NCBI GenBank assembly: GCA_001600635.1
Contig: BCKL01000027.1
Location: forward strand, 323,513 to 387,512
Direction of reading: 5' to 3'
Length of the DNA stretch: 64,000 bases
Source of the DNA: Leucosporidium creatinivorum
Lineage: Eukaryota > Basidiomycota > Microbotryomycetes > Leucosporidiales > Leucosporidiaceae
Shown here: positions 21,083 through 30,391 of the stretch, piece by piece
Layout of the letters: each line of letters starts with the position of its first letter
How positions within the stretch are numbered: position 1 is the first letter of the stretch
Translations under genes and position numbers: made by a program
Notes under the pieces: model-generated
What the model was told of the DNA's origin: nothing
The model's input: the letters and a program-made list of their open reading frames with translations, nothing else
Databases searched by the model: none

Positions 21083-23796
21083 ATGGCGAGCGAGAATGAG
21101 ATTATGACTGACGTCTCGGACGACGCTTATTCGGATACTTTTGATCCTGACGAGGAGGATATGGATGCTGGTCCGTCTTGTCTCTCTCTCTCTGTAGCCT
21201 TGTAGCTCCCAGGCGCGTGCTCTGAGAGACGGCCATCGCNGACTCAGTGTCCCTCCTCCCTCTCCTTCTCCCTCTGCTCTCCTCCTGCCTGGCTGATGTG
21301 ACAAGTAGAATACCTCGACGCCTCCTCCCCCTCCGACTCTGGCTTCTCCCCGGCATCCCCCTCGCTCCTCCCCTCCTCCGCCAGCAACAAGGGCAAGGGC
21401 AAAGCGACTGACGGCATGACCACCCTCGACAGCCATCCCGGGAGCGTCGAGTTCCGCGTATTGAGCGATGAGAAATTGAAGGAGGAGCAGAGGACGAGCA
21501 TTGGCTATGTAGAGGAGATGTTGCAGTTGAAGGTGAGTTAAGTAGTGGGTGGCGAGTGCGTCACGCGTGCGGAGCGGAGCGCGTTTGGTGGAAGGGAAGA
21601 GAAACGCAGAGCAGGGCAGGTCGGGAAGCTAACGGAGCATGATACACTACACACAGAGCGAGCAAGCCGCGGTGCTCCTGCGCTACTTTGGCTGGAAGAA
21701 GGAGAAGCTCGTCGAGGTCCGTTGGTTCCATCTTCCTTTCCCCTCTCCCCCCCTCCTTCCCTCTCTCCCTGCTAACCTCACCCCCACGACACGAAAAAAC
21801 AGACCTACATGGACTCCCCCGAGCAAACGCTGCACCTCGCCGGGATCCACGAGAATGGCGCGCAACCCCGTTTGAAGAGGGTCCGAGGGTTTGTGTGTGA
21901 GGTGTGCTATGAGGAGGAGAGTCAGGAGACGTTGGCGCTGAGTTGTGATCATCGATGTGAGTTGTCGTTACTTGCTTCTGCTTGGCGAGGAGGAGGGAGC
22001 GCGAGGGGAACGCCGAGCCGAGCCGAGCTGACCCTCTTCCTCCTTCGCCCTTCTCACCGCTCTTCCTCCTCCCTTCTCTTCTCTCCACTACCACACCTGT
22101 ACGGCTAACCAACAACAGTCTGCAAATCCTGCTACGCGCAATACGTCACCTCCAAGATTGTCGACGAAGGCGAGTCCCGAAGGATCCAATGCATGGGGTC
22201 CAAGTGCGGCGTCATTGTCGATGAGAAGACGGTCGAGTTGCTGGTGGAGGAGGGGGTTTTGGAACGGTGAGTTCGCATCTCTGGGCTGGGCGTGGGAGGA
22301 GGGGCCGGGAGAGGCAGCGAGCAGGGGAGCGCCGAGCTGACTTTTTGGACTCGCCTCGCTTTCCTCATTTCCTCGCACCTTGCCCTCGACTCGACTACCA
22401 CTTCCTACCCACCTGAACTTGCTCCATCATACAACCAGCTACCGCACCCTCCTAAACCGCACCTACGTCGACGACTCTTCCTCGCTCCGCTGGTGCCCCG
22501 CCCCCAACTGCACCTACGCCCTCAAATGCCACATCCTCCCGCGTCAACTCGACTCGATCATCCCTACCGTCCAATGCACCTGCTCCCACACCTTCTGCTT
22601 CGGCTGCGGCGACGCCGATCATCGCCCTTGTTGCTGTCCCATTGTCAGGCGGTGGACCAAGAAGTGCGCGGATGATTCAGAGACGAGTAATTGGATTAGC
22701 GCCAATACCAAGGAGTGTACCAAGTGTCATTCGACTATTGAGAAGAATGGGGGTTGTAATGTGAGTTTGTTTCTTTTTCTTGTTCTCTTCGCCGAGGTGC
22801 GACGAGGTGGACGATGGCAGCTGACTCTCTTCTCACTTCTACAGCACATGACCTGCAAGTCGTGCAAGTGGGTACGTACCGACGACCGGCGCGAGGCTTC
22901 TACCGAGCTCGGCTTTTTCCCCCCTCTTCTCGACCGTTCTCGGCGCGCTTCTTCCCCTCTCTCTCGCTCATCGCTGACCACCGTTTCTCTTCCCTCCTCC
23001 TCCTTCCCCTCGCTTCATCCTCTCTCTCTCTCCATTCGCCCATCTCTCTCACCCCCTCGCCCGTCTCGCCTTCCTCGCTCGCCTTCTCCCACTCTCTCCT
23101 CCCTCCCCGCCTTCTCCCCGCCTTCTTCTCTCCCCTCCCTCCACTCCACTCTCACCGCCTCACAGGAGTTCTGCTGGGTCTGCATGGGCCCCTGGTCGGA
23201 GCACGGCACGGCGTGGTACAACTGCTCGCGCTACGAGGAGAAGGGAGGGGACGCCGTCAACCAGGATGCGCAGAGCAAGAGTAGGGCCAGTTTGGAGAGG
23301 TACCTTCATGTGAGTTTCTTCCTTGTTCGCGCTGTTATGCGTCTCGTCGAGTCGAGGGTTGTTGTTGTTGGGAAAGCGCCGAGGGAGAAGTGAAAGAAGG
23401 GAGGGAGAGCTGACCCCCGCGCCGACCTCACCTCGAACCGGCAGTACTACAACCGCTTCGCCAACCACGAGCAATCGATCAAACTGGAGCACGAACTCGC
23501 GCTGCGGATGGAAAAGAAGATGGAAGAGATGCAAGAGCACTCGTCGCTCTCTTGGATCGAAGTCCAATTCCTCGCCAAAGCGGTCGAAACCCTCACGAAA
23601 TGCCGAACGGTCCTCAAGTGGACCTACGCCATGGCCTTTTATTTGGAAAAGAATAACCATACGGCCATTTTTGAGGATAATCAGGCGGATCTGGAGACGG
23701 CGGTGGAGGGGTTGAGTGAGTTGTTGGAGAAGCCGTTGGATGAGGACAAGATTGCAGAGTTGAGGCAGCAGACTACGGATAAGGTGCGTTGTTTCT

Positions 23797-23891
<95 letters not shown>

Positions 23892-24211
23892 TGGTCTCGT
23901 CTCGAGCTGTACAAGAGCGATCGCTGACCTCGCTTTCTCCTCCCTCCCTCCCTCCCTCCCCGACCGACTCTCTTTCTCGCTCAAACAGACCGTCTACGTC
24001 TCCAAGCGGTGTCAGATCCTCCTCGACGACACTCTGCGCGGATACGAGGAGGTGCGTCCCCCTTTTCTTCCTGCTCCCTGTTTCCTCTCCCTCTCCCTCG
24101 TCGCCGAACCCGAGCTGACCTCTCCCCCCCCCNNNNNCCCCCCCCCCCCCCCCCCTCTCCCTTCCCCTCGAACAGGACCGCTGGCACTGGGCCGAGGCGA
24201 TCAAGATGTAG
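21083..24211 (+). CDS. Ariadne-type RBR E3 ubiquitin ligase
   Basis: RING-between-RING ligase that takes ubiquitin from an E2 onto a catalytic Cys. Starts MASENEIMTDVSDDAYSDTF; acidic N-terminus, UBA-like region (EQAAVLLRYFGWKKEKLVE), RING1 CEVCYEEESQETLALSCDH continuing RFCKSCYAQYV, IBR (WCPAPNCTYALKCH, CSHTFCFGCGDADHRPC), RING2 with catalytic Cys in IEKNGGCNHMTC, then EFCWVCMGPWSEHGTAWYN typical of Ariadne, and the C-terminal Ariadne helical domain to HWAEAIKM. About eleven exons, including a 27-nt one (22845-22871, HMTCKSCKW). Introns contain a single N (21240), a long CT microsatellite and an assembly gap in poly-C, but the coding exons are intact. Confidence 0.9.
23798..23888 (+). repeat. 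(CT)n microsatellite in an intron
   Basis: About 45 uninterrupted CT units (91 nt) lie just inside the 5' end of an intron of the Ariadne-type gene, followed by a CTGAC branch site about 36 nt downstream. Long ORFs reading poly-Leu-Ser or poly-Arg-Glu across it are artefacts. Confidence 0.97.
24125..24155 (+). other. Poly-C tract with 5-N assembly gap in the last intron
   Basis: Eight Cs, NNNNN, then about eighteen Cs in the pyrimidine tract of the last intron of the RBR gene. The gap probably reflects a homopolymer that could not be resolved; true length unknown. Confidence 0.9.
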
Positions 24212-24474
24212 ACCCGCTTCCGCTTTCTTCTCCTCCTCTCGCTCCTCCACCTCCGCTTCTCCCACTCAGCTCGCATCGTCGTTCCCTCGCATCCGCTCCC
24301 CACTTTCCCCCCTCCTCCTTCGCCTCGCCTCGCCTCGCCTCGCCCAGTCGACAACGGACAACCGAGGAGAGGAGCCAGTTCTGTTGATAGTCTCTCCCTT
24401 CCCCCCTCTCTCGCTACGCCTCGCCTCGCCTCGCTTTAGTGCCCTCCTTTGGTTCCCCCTTCGCTTCGTCTCGC

Positions 24475-24497
24475 TTGATTGATTGATTGATTGATTA
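24475..24497 (+). repeat. Short GATT tandem repeat
   Basis: About five and a half units of TGAT in the 3' flank of the RBR gene. No function assigned. Confidence 0.85.
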
Positions 24498-24649
24498 GCC
24501 CTCGCTCAGCCGTACGCAACGTCGATTCTTTGATTTTACCCACACCATGACCGATTCCTCGCGAGAGTGGATGAGCAGCGAGAGAGAGCGCGAAATCCAC
24601 CTTACCTGACTTTTGGAGGGAGAGAGAAAGCGAGAGCCCCCGACGCCGA

Positions 24650-24865
24650 GGTCTTGAGAACACCGTTCTTTGCGTGTTGCACCTTGACGATCACCGAGCG
24701 GAGCAGAACGTCTGAGCTGGACCTCTGGGACCGGAATAGAAGGAAGGGAACGATGGAGCTAAGCAGGGGATGTCTCGCCGAGTGGGTGCTCGGCGAAGTG
24801 GAGAATGGGGAGCGGGTCAAGGGCGCGCCGGCGTTGGGCAATCACCATAGAGCAGTGAAAGCGTA
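24650..24865 (+). pseudogene. Decayed fragment of an NmrA-like gene
   Basis: The plus strand reads MELSRGCLAEWVLGEVENGE then RVKGAPALGNH, matching the last exon of the gene at 9259-10160 (RELSRGSLAKWVLGEVEQGQ then WVKGAPALGNYE). Upstream, DNA similarity continues (GCACCTTGACGATCACCGAG against GCACCTCAACGATCTTAAAG) but the frame is lost by indels. No Rossmann region is found nearby, so this is a 3' remnant of a second copy. The opposite strand here has no sensible protein. Confidence 0.78.
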
Positions 24866-24983
24866 GTGTATCTGATCTGTGTCTGTTCCGTAATCCTCTG
24901 CGCTGGCTGAGCGCATTGGCATCGCGGGAGGAGCTGAGAGAAGCTGCAAGTCTATTGCTCGAGTCTTCTATGCTCTACATCCA

Positions 24984-26547
24984 TCACGCCAGCTCGATGC
25001 ACACTTTTCCAAAGTGCTTCCCACTATCGAGGTAGCGGTACGCCTCGATCGTGTCCTCCCACTTGAAGACCTGTGCGATTCTCAGCGAAAGTCAGCTCGG
25101 CTCTGCGGAGCTCGAGCGAGGGCGAGGGCGGGAGCGCACCTTATCGACGACGGGCTTCAGCTTTGTAGCCTCGACTGCACGGTTCATAGCCTCGAACATG
25201 TCGCGACTGCCGCAGACGACTCCGCGGACGACGGCTGGGAAGAGAGAGCGAGGTTAGCGAGGCGGATGAGCGAGGGGAGAAGCAGCGAGCGCACCTTGGG
25301 TGTAGAGGATCCCTTTGGCGAACTCGACCTTCTCCTCCTCGGCTTCGCTGTAGTCGCTCATGTAGCTGCAGAAAGGCAAATCGAGGAAGGAGGTCAGCTC
25401 ATCGCCGAGAAGCGGGCTTCAAGCAAGAAGTATGCAGGAAGCTCACCCAATGATCCACACGTTTCCACCAGGACGTGTCGAGCGAATAGAGCGCTGAAGG
25501 GTGCCCTTGCCTCCGACTACAGAGCAAAAGAGACCGGGTAGTCAGCGCCGAGCGCCGAATGCGAGATCCAGCCGACACTCACCCTCAATGACATGATCAA
25601 CTCCTCGGCCGCCGTTGAGCTTGAGCACCTCCTCATGCCACTCCTTGTGCGTACGATAGTTGACACCTCCCTGCACACCGAGCGCCTTGGCCCTCGCGAG
25701 CTTCTCGTCGCTCGACGAAGTAGCGATGACCTTGCAGCCGGCGGCGAGGGCGATCTGGGCGGCAAAGATGGAGACTCCACCTGTGCCGAGTACTAGGACC
25801 GTCTCTCCGGGAAGAAGGACGGCGCCGGGGTGGGCGTAGAGCGAGTGCCAGGAGGTGAGAGCAGCGACCACGAGGGTGGAGGCTTCGATGTAGCTGAGGG
25901 ACTCGGGGATGTGTACGAGACCGGCCTGAGAGAGTGCAGGGTCAGCTAAGACGCTTGCCTGTCAGAGCAGACCATTCACCTCATCGCAAACAAAGTACTC
26001 GGCCAACACTCCGTCGATTCCTCCGCCGAGCCCTTGCTTCTGGTAGTCGGGGTCGTGATCGCCGTGCAGGAAGGTTTGGGCAAAGATGGGCATCACGCGA
26101 TCTCCGAGCTGTTCAAGGGAGTTCGTTAGGTACAGCTCGGTCGTCTCTGCAGCGAAATCGCACCTTTACTCGCGAAACCTCGTCGCCGACCGCGACGACA
26201 TCTCCAGCAGCATCGGAACCGGGAACAATGTTGGCTTCCACCTGAGGCAGAGCAAAGTCAGCTTGTAGTCGCATAGCACCAGCATCAGAGACCACACACC
26301 TGGATGGGAGCTGGATACGTTCCGCTAGCGATCTGGCAATCCCTCGCGTTGAGGCTGACGGCCTTCACGCGAATGAGGACCTGCTTGCCGGTAGGTTTAG
26401 GTGTGGGGCGACTTCCGAGGGCGAGGTTGGCGAAGTCGGCCTTGAGCGGGTGCTGGATGCTCCAGGAAGCGTGAGTAGCGGGGATGGACCTGTGGGAGGG
26501 CGAGGTGAGCGAAACGAGCGTGCTGACAAACAGCTCGGGACTCACAT
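24984..26547 (-). CDS. MDR-family (zinc-type alcohol dehydrogenase-like) oxidoreductase
   Basis: NAD(P)-dependent medium-chain oxidoreductase, COG0604-like; substrate unknown. The start codon is split: AT at 26547-26546 and G at 26489, joined over a 56-bp intron. This yields MSIPATHASWSIQHPLKADF. An in-frame TGA upstream with no other ATG after it supports this. GroES-like part: VLIRVKAVSLNARDCQIASG, VPGSDAAGDVVAVGDEV, LGDRVMPIF. Rossmann part: VLVLGTGGVSIFAAQIALAA, VNYRTHKEWHEEV and GGRGVDHVIE. It ends DSGKHFGKVCIELA, typical of the family. The catalytic zinc ligands of classical ADH are not evident. About eight exons. The NmrA relic lies directly downstream. Confidence 0.85.
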
Positions 26548-27454
26548 GGCTGTAATGTAGATGGGTGTGTAGAGCACAGGCGTAGAGTGGAACAGCGAGA
26601 GACGAGAGAGAGCAACACGGGCGAGAGTGGCAGAGCCAGAGAGGTCGAGCTTCGGAGGTTGAGTTTCGCATCATCAGCAGCCGAAAATCGCGGGGTAGCT
26701 GGAGAGCGACGGCAACTTCGAATCTGAGAGGGAGCATGAGGTGAAGTAGTGACAATTAACAGTAAGGTGTTGAGAGTTGTGCGTAGCTCGGCCGTCAGCG
26801 GGAAGAGCGGTGGAAAGAAGCGCCGAGCTCGGCCTTCGTCTGCCAGCTCCGGAGAGGCGCTTGCAGAAATAAAATGACAGTATATATCTCATCAGTCTAT
26901 GAGTGAACAGAGGTTACGAGGGAGGTAGGGGAGGCTCGAAACTCCACCTCGGCGCTGCTTCGGCGAGCAGGGGCAGCTCTGTAGCCGAGCTTGTGAGGGA
27001 TGTGTGCGGAGACATCACAATGGAGGCTACTTACTGCCTTGGTTGAGCTGGAGCACTGTACGCTGAACCAAGGAGCTGCCAGATTGCAGGCTTCGAATCG
27101 CCAGCTCGGCGCCGCCGGAGTTGAACCTCCCAGCTCCTCCGGTTTGAGGTGGGCTGCGGCTGCTGGGACTCGTACTATGAGAGAGAGGATCACGCTCTCG
27201 AGTGGATTACAGCAGCCGATCGACTGAGCTACGATATTACAGCGTTGAGAAGGCAAGCAGGCCAGAGATGACCCGCACAGAAGTCAAAGCGCCGAGGGGT
27301 ACCAACGTCCGTGTGGAGGAGAGAGGGGCTGAACTCGCAGTTCGGCCCTTTTTCTCTCGGGATGTATGCACTCTAATGGTACAGGCAGCAGTTGGCAAAA
27401 AAATGAGGACTCGCGGTGCTTTTACGGCGCTACTGAACCCTACCGAACGAGCAA

Positions 27455-27537
27455 AAAGGTAGTCCCGAGAGCGGATTGAACGCCCGACCTGACGATGGAA
27501 CCATCTGATCGCCCGCCTGTAGAGGTATAGAGTGGGC
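27455..27537 (-). pseudogene. Decayed tRNA-like copy
   Basis: On the minus strand the 3' half matches the neighbouring tRNA (ATCGTCAGGTCGGGCGTTCA and CCGCTCTCGGG) and is followed by TTTTT, but the acceptor 5' strand and D-arm no longer pair. Probably a degenerate tandem duplicate. Confidence 0.6.
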
Positions 27538-27608
27538 AAAAAGAGCGTTTCAGCCTCCTCCGAGCCCTAGGAGCTGCTCGGCGCCGAGGGAGCCAAAAAA
27601 GAAATGCA

Positions 27609-27690
27609 AGCCCCGAGAGCGGATTGAACGCCCGACCTGACGATGTACCATTAGCTGGAGTCGCCCGCTCTACCACTGAGCTATCAGAGC
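27609..27690 (-). tRNA. tRNA-Trp(CCA) with 10-nt intron (left copy)
   Basis: Folds by hand as a full cloverleaf. Acceptor GCTCTGA/TCGGGGC (two G-U pairs), D-arm GCTC-AGTGGTA-GAGC, anticodon stem GGCGA/TCGTC, variable loop AGGTC, T-arm GGGCG-TTCAATC-CGCTC. The anticodon loop reads CTCCAG, then CTAATGGTAC, then A: anticodon CCA followed by a 10-nt intron at the canonical 37/38 site. A T-rich terminator (TTTCTTTTTT) follows. The base at position 73 would be T rather than the usual A, a reason for caution about function. Confidence 0.75.
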
Positions 27691-28131
27691 TCTTGATGTT
27701 TTTTGAAAGGGGTCGAAAAAGGCCCTACTCATGATCGTAAAATGCCACTTTTCGGCGCCGTCGCGAAAGTCGATTCGTCGCGATGTTCTCACCACCAGCT
27801 CGAAAGGTCTCCGAGGGTGCTGGGGCTCCTAGAAGCGATCTACAGGCCTTTTAGTGGGTATGAGCATTCCTCGCTCTCCTTCGCAAGCCTCTCACTCGTT
27901 TCGACATCGACGCCTCGGATGAGCTCGTCAGCGGCGGTTGATGACCAAGAGAGCAGTGAGCGGGCACACGAGGAATAGAAGAGCACACCATGTACCTTCT
28001 TGAGGGTCCAAAACGTGTCTCCTTGGCGGCAGATTCGCTGAGACGTGACATTTGCCCGGCGTCGCATTGCTCGGCCTCTCAGCAAATCTTGCGATGCTCC
28101 AGCTCAAAATTTGCACAAACGGGGAGAGGGA

Positions 28132-29487
28132 TCAGATTCTACTCTCTGTCGAAGCGATCTGAAAGCGGTGTGCTCGGTCAGTACAGTCGACCTGCGCGAG
28201 AGCGAGGAGATGAATCTCACCTCGGCGCGAATCTCGGTCACGTCCAGCTCCCACTGCTCCTCGCGGCCCACTCTACCGACAAAACGCACCAACAGCTCGA
28301 TGCCCCGACCTCGACAGACATCCTCAAGCTGCTCTAGACCATCTTCCTCGTCCCCCTCCTCCCAAGGTGCCACTGCGCGAGCGGGAGGTAGGTCGTTGCG
28401 CGGCTCCATCGTGAGGACGAGGCGCTGGAGGTCGCTGACCGCAGGTGGAGGGTGATTTAGCGTGCCAACGATCTCGCCATATACAAAGTCGCGTCCACAG
28501 AAAAGGGAGAGAGTGATGAGCTTGGCTGAAGGAGGAAGGGCTTGTAGGAAGGGTCTAAGCGTCAATTGCCAACCATGCAAAGCGAAGCCGAGGTGGCGGA
28601 GGTGGTGACCATGTCGAAGGATGCGGCAGGTCCACTCTCCGGCATGGACGCACGAGAGCTGGTCGAAGTTGAGCGAGACGAGTTGGGGGAAGAGAATCTC
28701 GGCGCCGGCGAGGAACTCGGCCATGTCTTCCTCCTCCTCCCGAATATGAGCGGCGAGCTCCTCCTGCCCCTGGCGGCGCACAAACCAGCCACGTAGAATG
28801 AGGTGTCTCAGTGGCGTGCGAGTGGCGAGATCGGAGAAGGGTAAGGCGGCCATGCGGGTGGTTCGGCAGACGGCGAGGGTGTGGAGGGCGAAGGGTGTGG
28901 TGCTGGTCGCGAGGATCGGCGGGTTGTCGACGCAGTCCATGAGAAAGAGCTCCTTGATATCTGCGGCGCGACGGAGGGGTCAACACAAGCTGCAGAGCTT
29001 TAGTGACCGGGACGATAAGCTCACTCGGCGTAACCTCGAACGGCGCCATTGCGAAGGTGCTGACCCGACTCCACACCCAGAATACACCTGAAGCGCTGAG
29101 AACATCGCCGACCTCGGCTTTGATCTCCCACCCACCGAACACATGGACGACCGACACAGTCTCCACCCAGCTCCCGACCAACCCGCCTTCGCGCTCCTGC
29201 GCCGAACAAGTCGAACCGACATTTGAAGCCGCCTCGAGGAACTGTTGTTTAGCTCGAAGGCTCCATAGGTAGGCGTGCCGAAAGAGCTCTCTCATCGCGA
29301 TCCTCCTCCAAGCTGTGTTGACCCGCGAAGCGGCGCAGAGCAGCTGGTAGCGCTCGTTGCAGGTTTCGAGCGAGAGTCGAGGAAGGGCGAGAAGAAGGAT
29401 TCGACGATGTAGCTCAACAGGGAGTGAGGGCGCATCCCTCTGCTCAACTGCAGGTGCTGAAGCGAGGTTGTCCGCCTGTGTTGACAT
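28132..29487 (-). CDS. F-box-like protein
   Basis: Likely substrate adaptor of an SCF ubiquitin ligase. The N-terminus (MSTQADNLASAPAVEQRD) leads to an F-box-like motif SLPVELHRRILLLALPRLSL followed by LLCAASRVNTAWRRIAMREL. The C-terminal part has weak leucine-rich repeat character (TPLRHLILRGWFV, FPQLVSLNFDQLS, HHLRHLGFALHGW, AKLITLSLFCG). Three exons: the first ends in VTP at an intron with donor GTGAGC near 29025, the second ends in ...EIRAE near 28219, and a short last exon gives IASTESRI and stop at 28132. Similar in plan to the genes at 59.6 and 62.2 kb. Confidence 0.72.
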
Positions 29488-30391
29488 GGCGCGGAGGAGG
29501 GGGAGCGAGCTTTGGCGCTGACGAAGGGCGAGGAGGGAGGGCGGGCGAGAGGGAGGAGAGCGTGTTGTAGATCTGTAGAGCCGTGCTGTCCTGTAGCCTG
29601 TGCCGAGCTGAGCGATCTGAAGAGGCGAGCGAGACGAGGTGATGGCAGGAGCAAGAGCCTCGTTTCGCTCAAAGTCGGCCTTTTCCCTTTCTCCTCGCTT
29701 CGGCGTCGCTCATCTTGAGGACGGATGTAGCTTGTTCGACACAGCTGCGAGCAGAGGGGAAGGCTGTATAGATGTAGGTCATTCCTCTAGCTGACAACGT
29801 AAGCTCCACTGGAAACGATAGCTGCCCCCTCCTTCCCTGGACCTGCTTGCGCCGAGCTGGTCTCATTCACTTCGCTCTCATATTTCGAGATCCCTGAGGG
29901 CTGGGGTGACTCCGAAGCGAGAGACGAAGGATCATTGAGACGATACTCTGCACCTCAAGCGTATTCTCGACATTGACACCTCTGCAATCCCTCATCTCGG
30001 CGAAGACAGAGCTCGGCGCACGCTCATTTCGGCTTCCGAGCCAATTATCGTTCCGAGCCTCACATCTGGCAAGTAGGTATTCGTTCAGCACCTGCAGAAT
30101 AGCGAGTAAGAGGGCCTGATGGGATATAGGCGAAAGTGTGGAGCCCCTTCGGCGAAGCCTTGAGGGAGCTGAGCGAAGAGCTGTAGAGAGTGCAGGTCAA
30201 GTTGCCCTGGCTCGCAGGTCTCGATGTGGATTCAGTGCAACACCATCGGCACCACAGCCCCCCCCAACAACTTCTTGTTGCCAGCACCACCGACGGGTCA
30301 GCTCGACTTGGCCAGAGCGCGGCTCGCTCTCCCTCCGCCACACCACTCGTTTGCTCATCGTCTCTGCACCTCCGACACTCGCGTTGCTAGG
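29488..30391. other. Intergenic region between divergent F-box and deubiquitinase genes
   Basis: About 0.9 kb with no supported gene. It should hold both promoters. Several short ORFs in all frames lack splice context or homology that I can recognise. Confidence 0.4.

Larger units (their letters stand above)
26959..27907 (+). repeat. Left arm of 0.95-kb inverted repeat
   Basis: Matches the reverse complement of 47039-47986 base for base over long stretches. It starts at TTCGGCGAGCAGGGGCAG and ends at TTTCGACAT, with one diverged patch near 27851-27878. It contains a tRNA gene, a decayed tRNA-like copy, a third tRNA A-box-like sequence near 27205-27240 and several T-runs. No transposase, LTR or target-site duplication is visible. 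Overlapping ORFs are identical in both arms but look non-coding. Confidence 0.92.

Noticed and set aside
23681-23984. Poly Arg-Glu and poly Leu-Ser ORFs
   Set aside because: Generated by the CT microsatellite in an intron.
24133-24137. Possible break in the RBR ligase gene
   Set aside because: The Ns fall in the last intron; flanking exons join in frame.
26897-27676. ORFs conserved in both repeat arms
   Set aside because: Their identity follows from DNA identity; they overlap tRNA sequence and have no recognisable domain.
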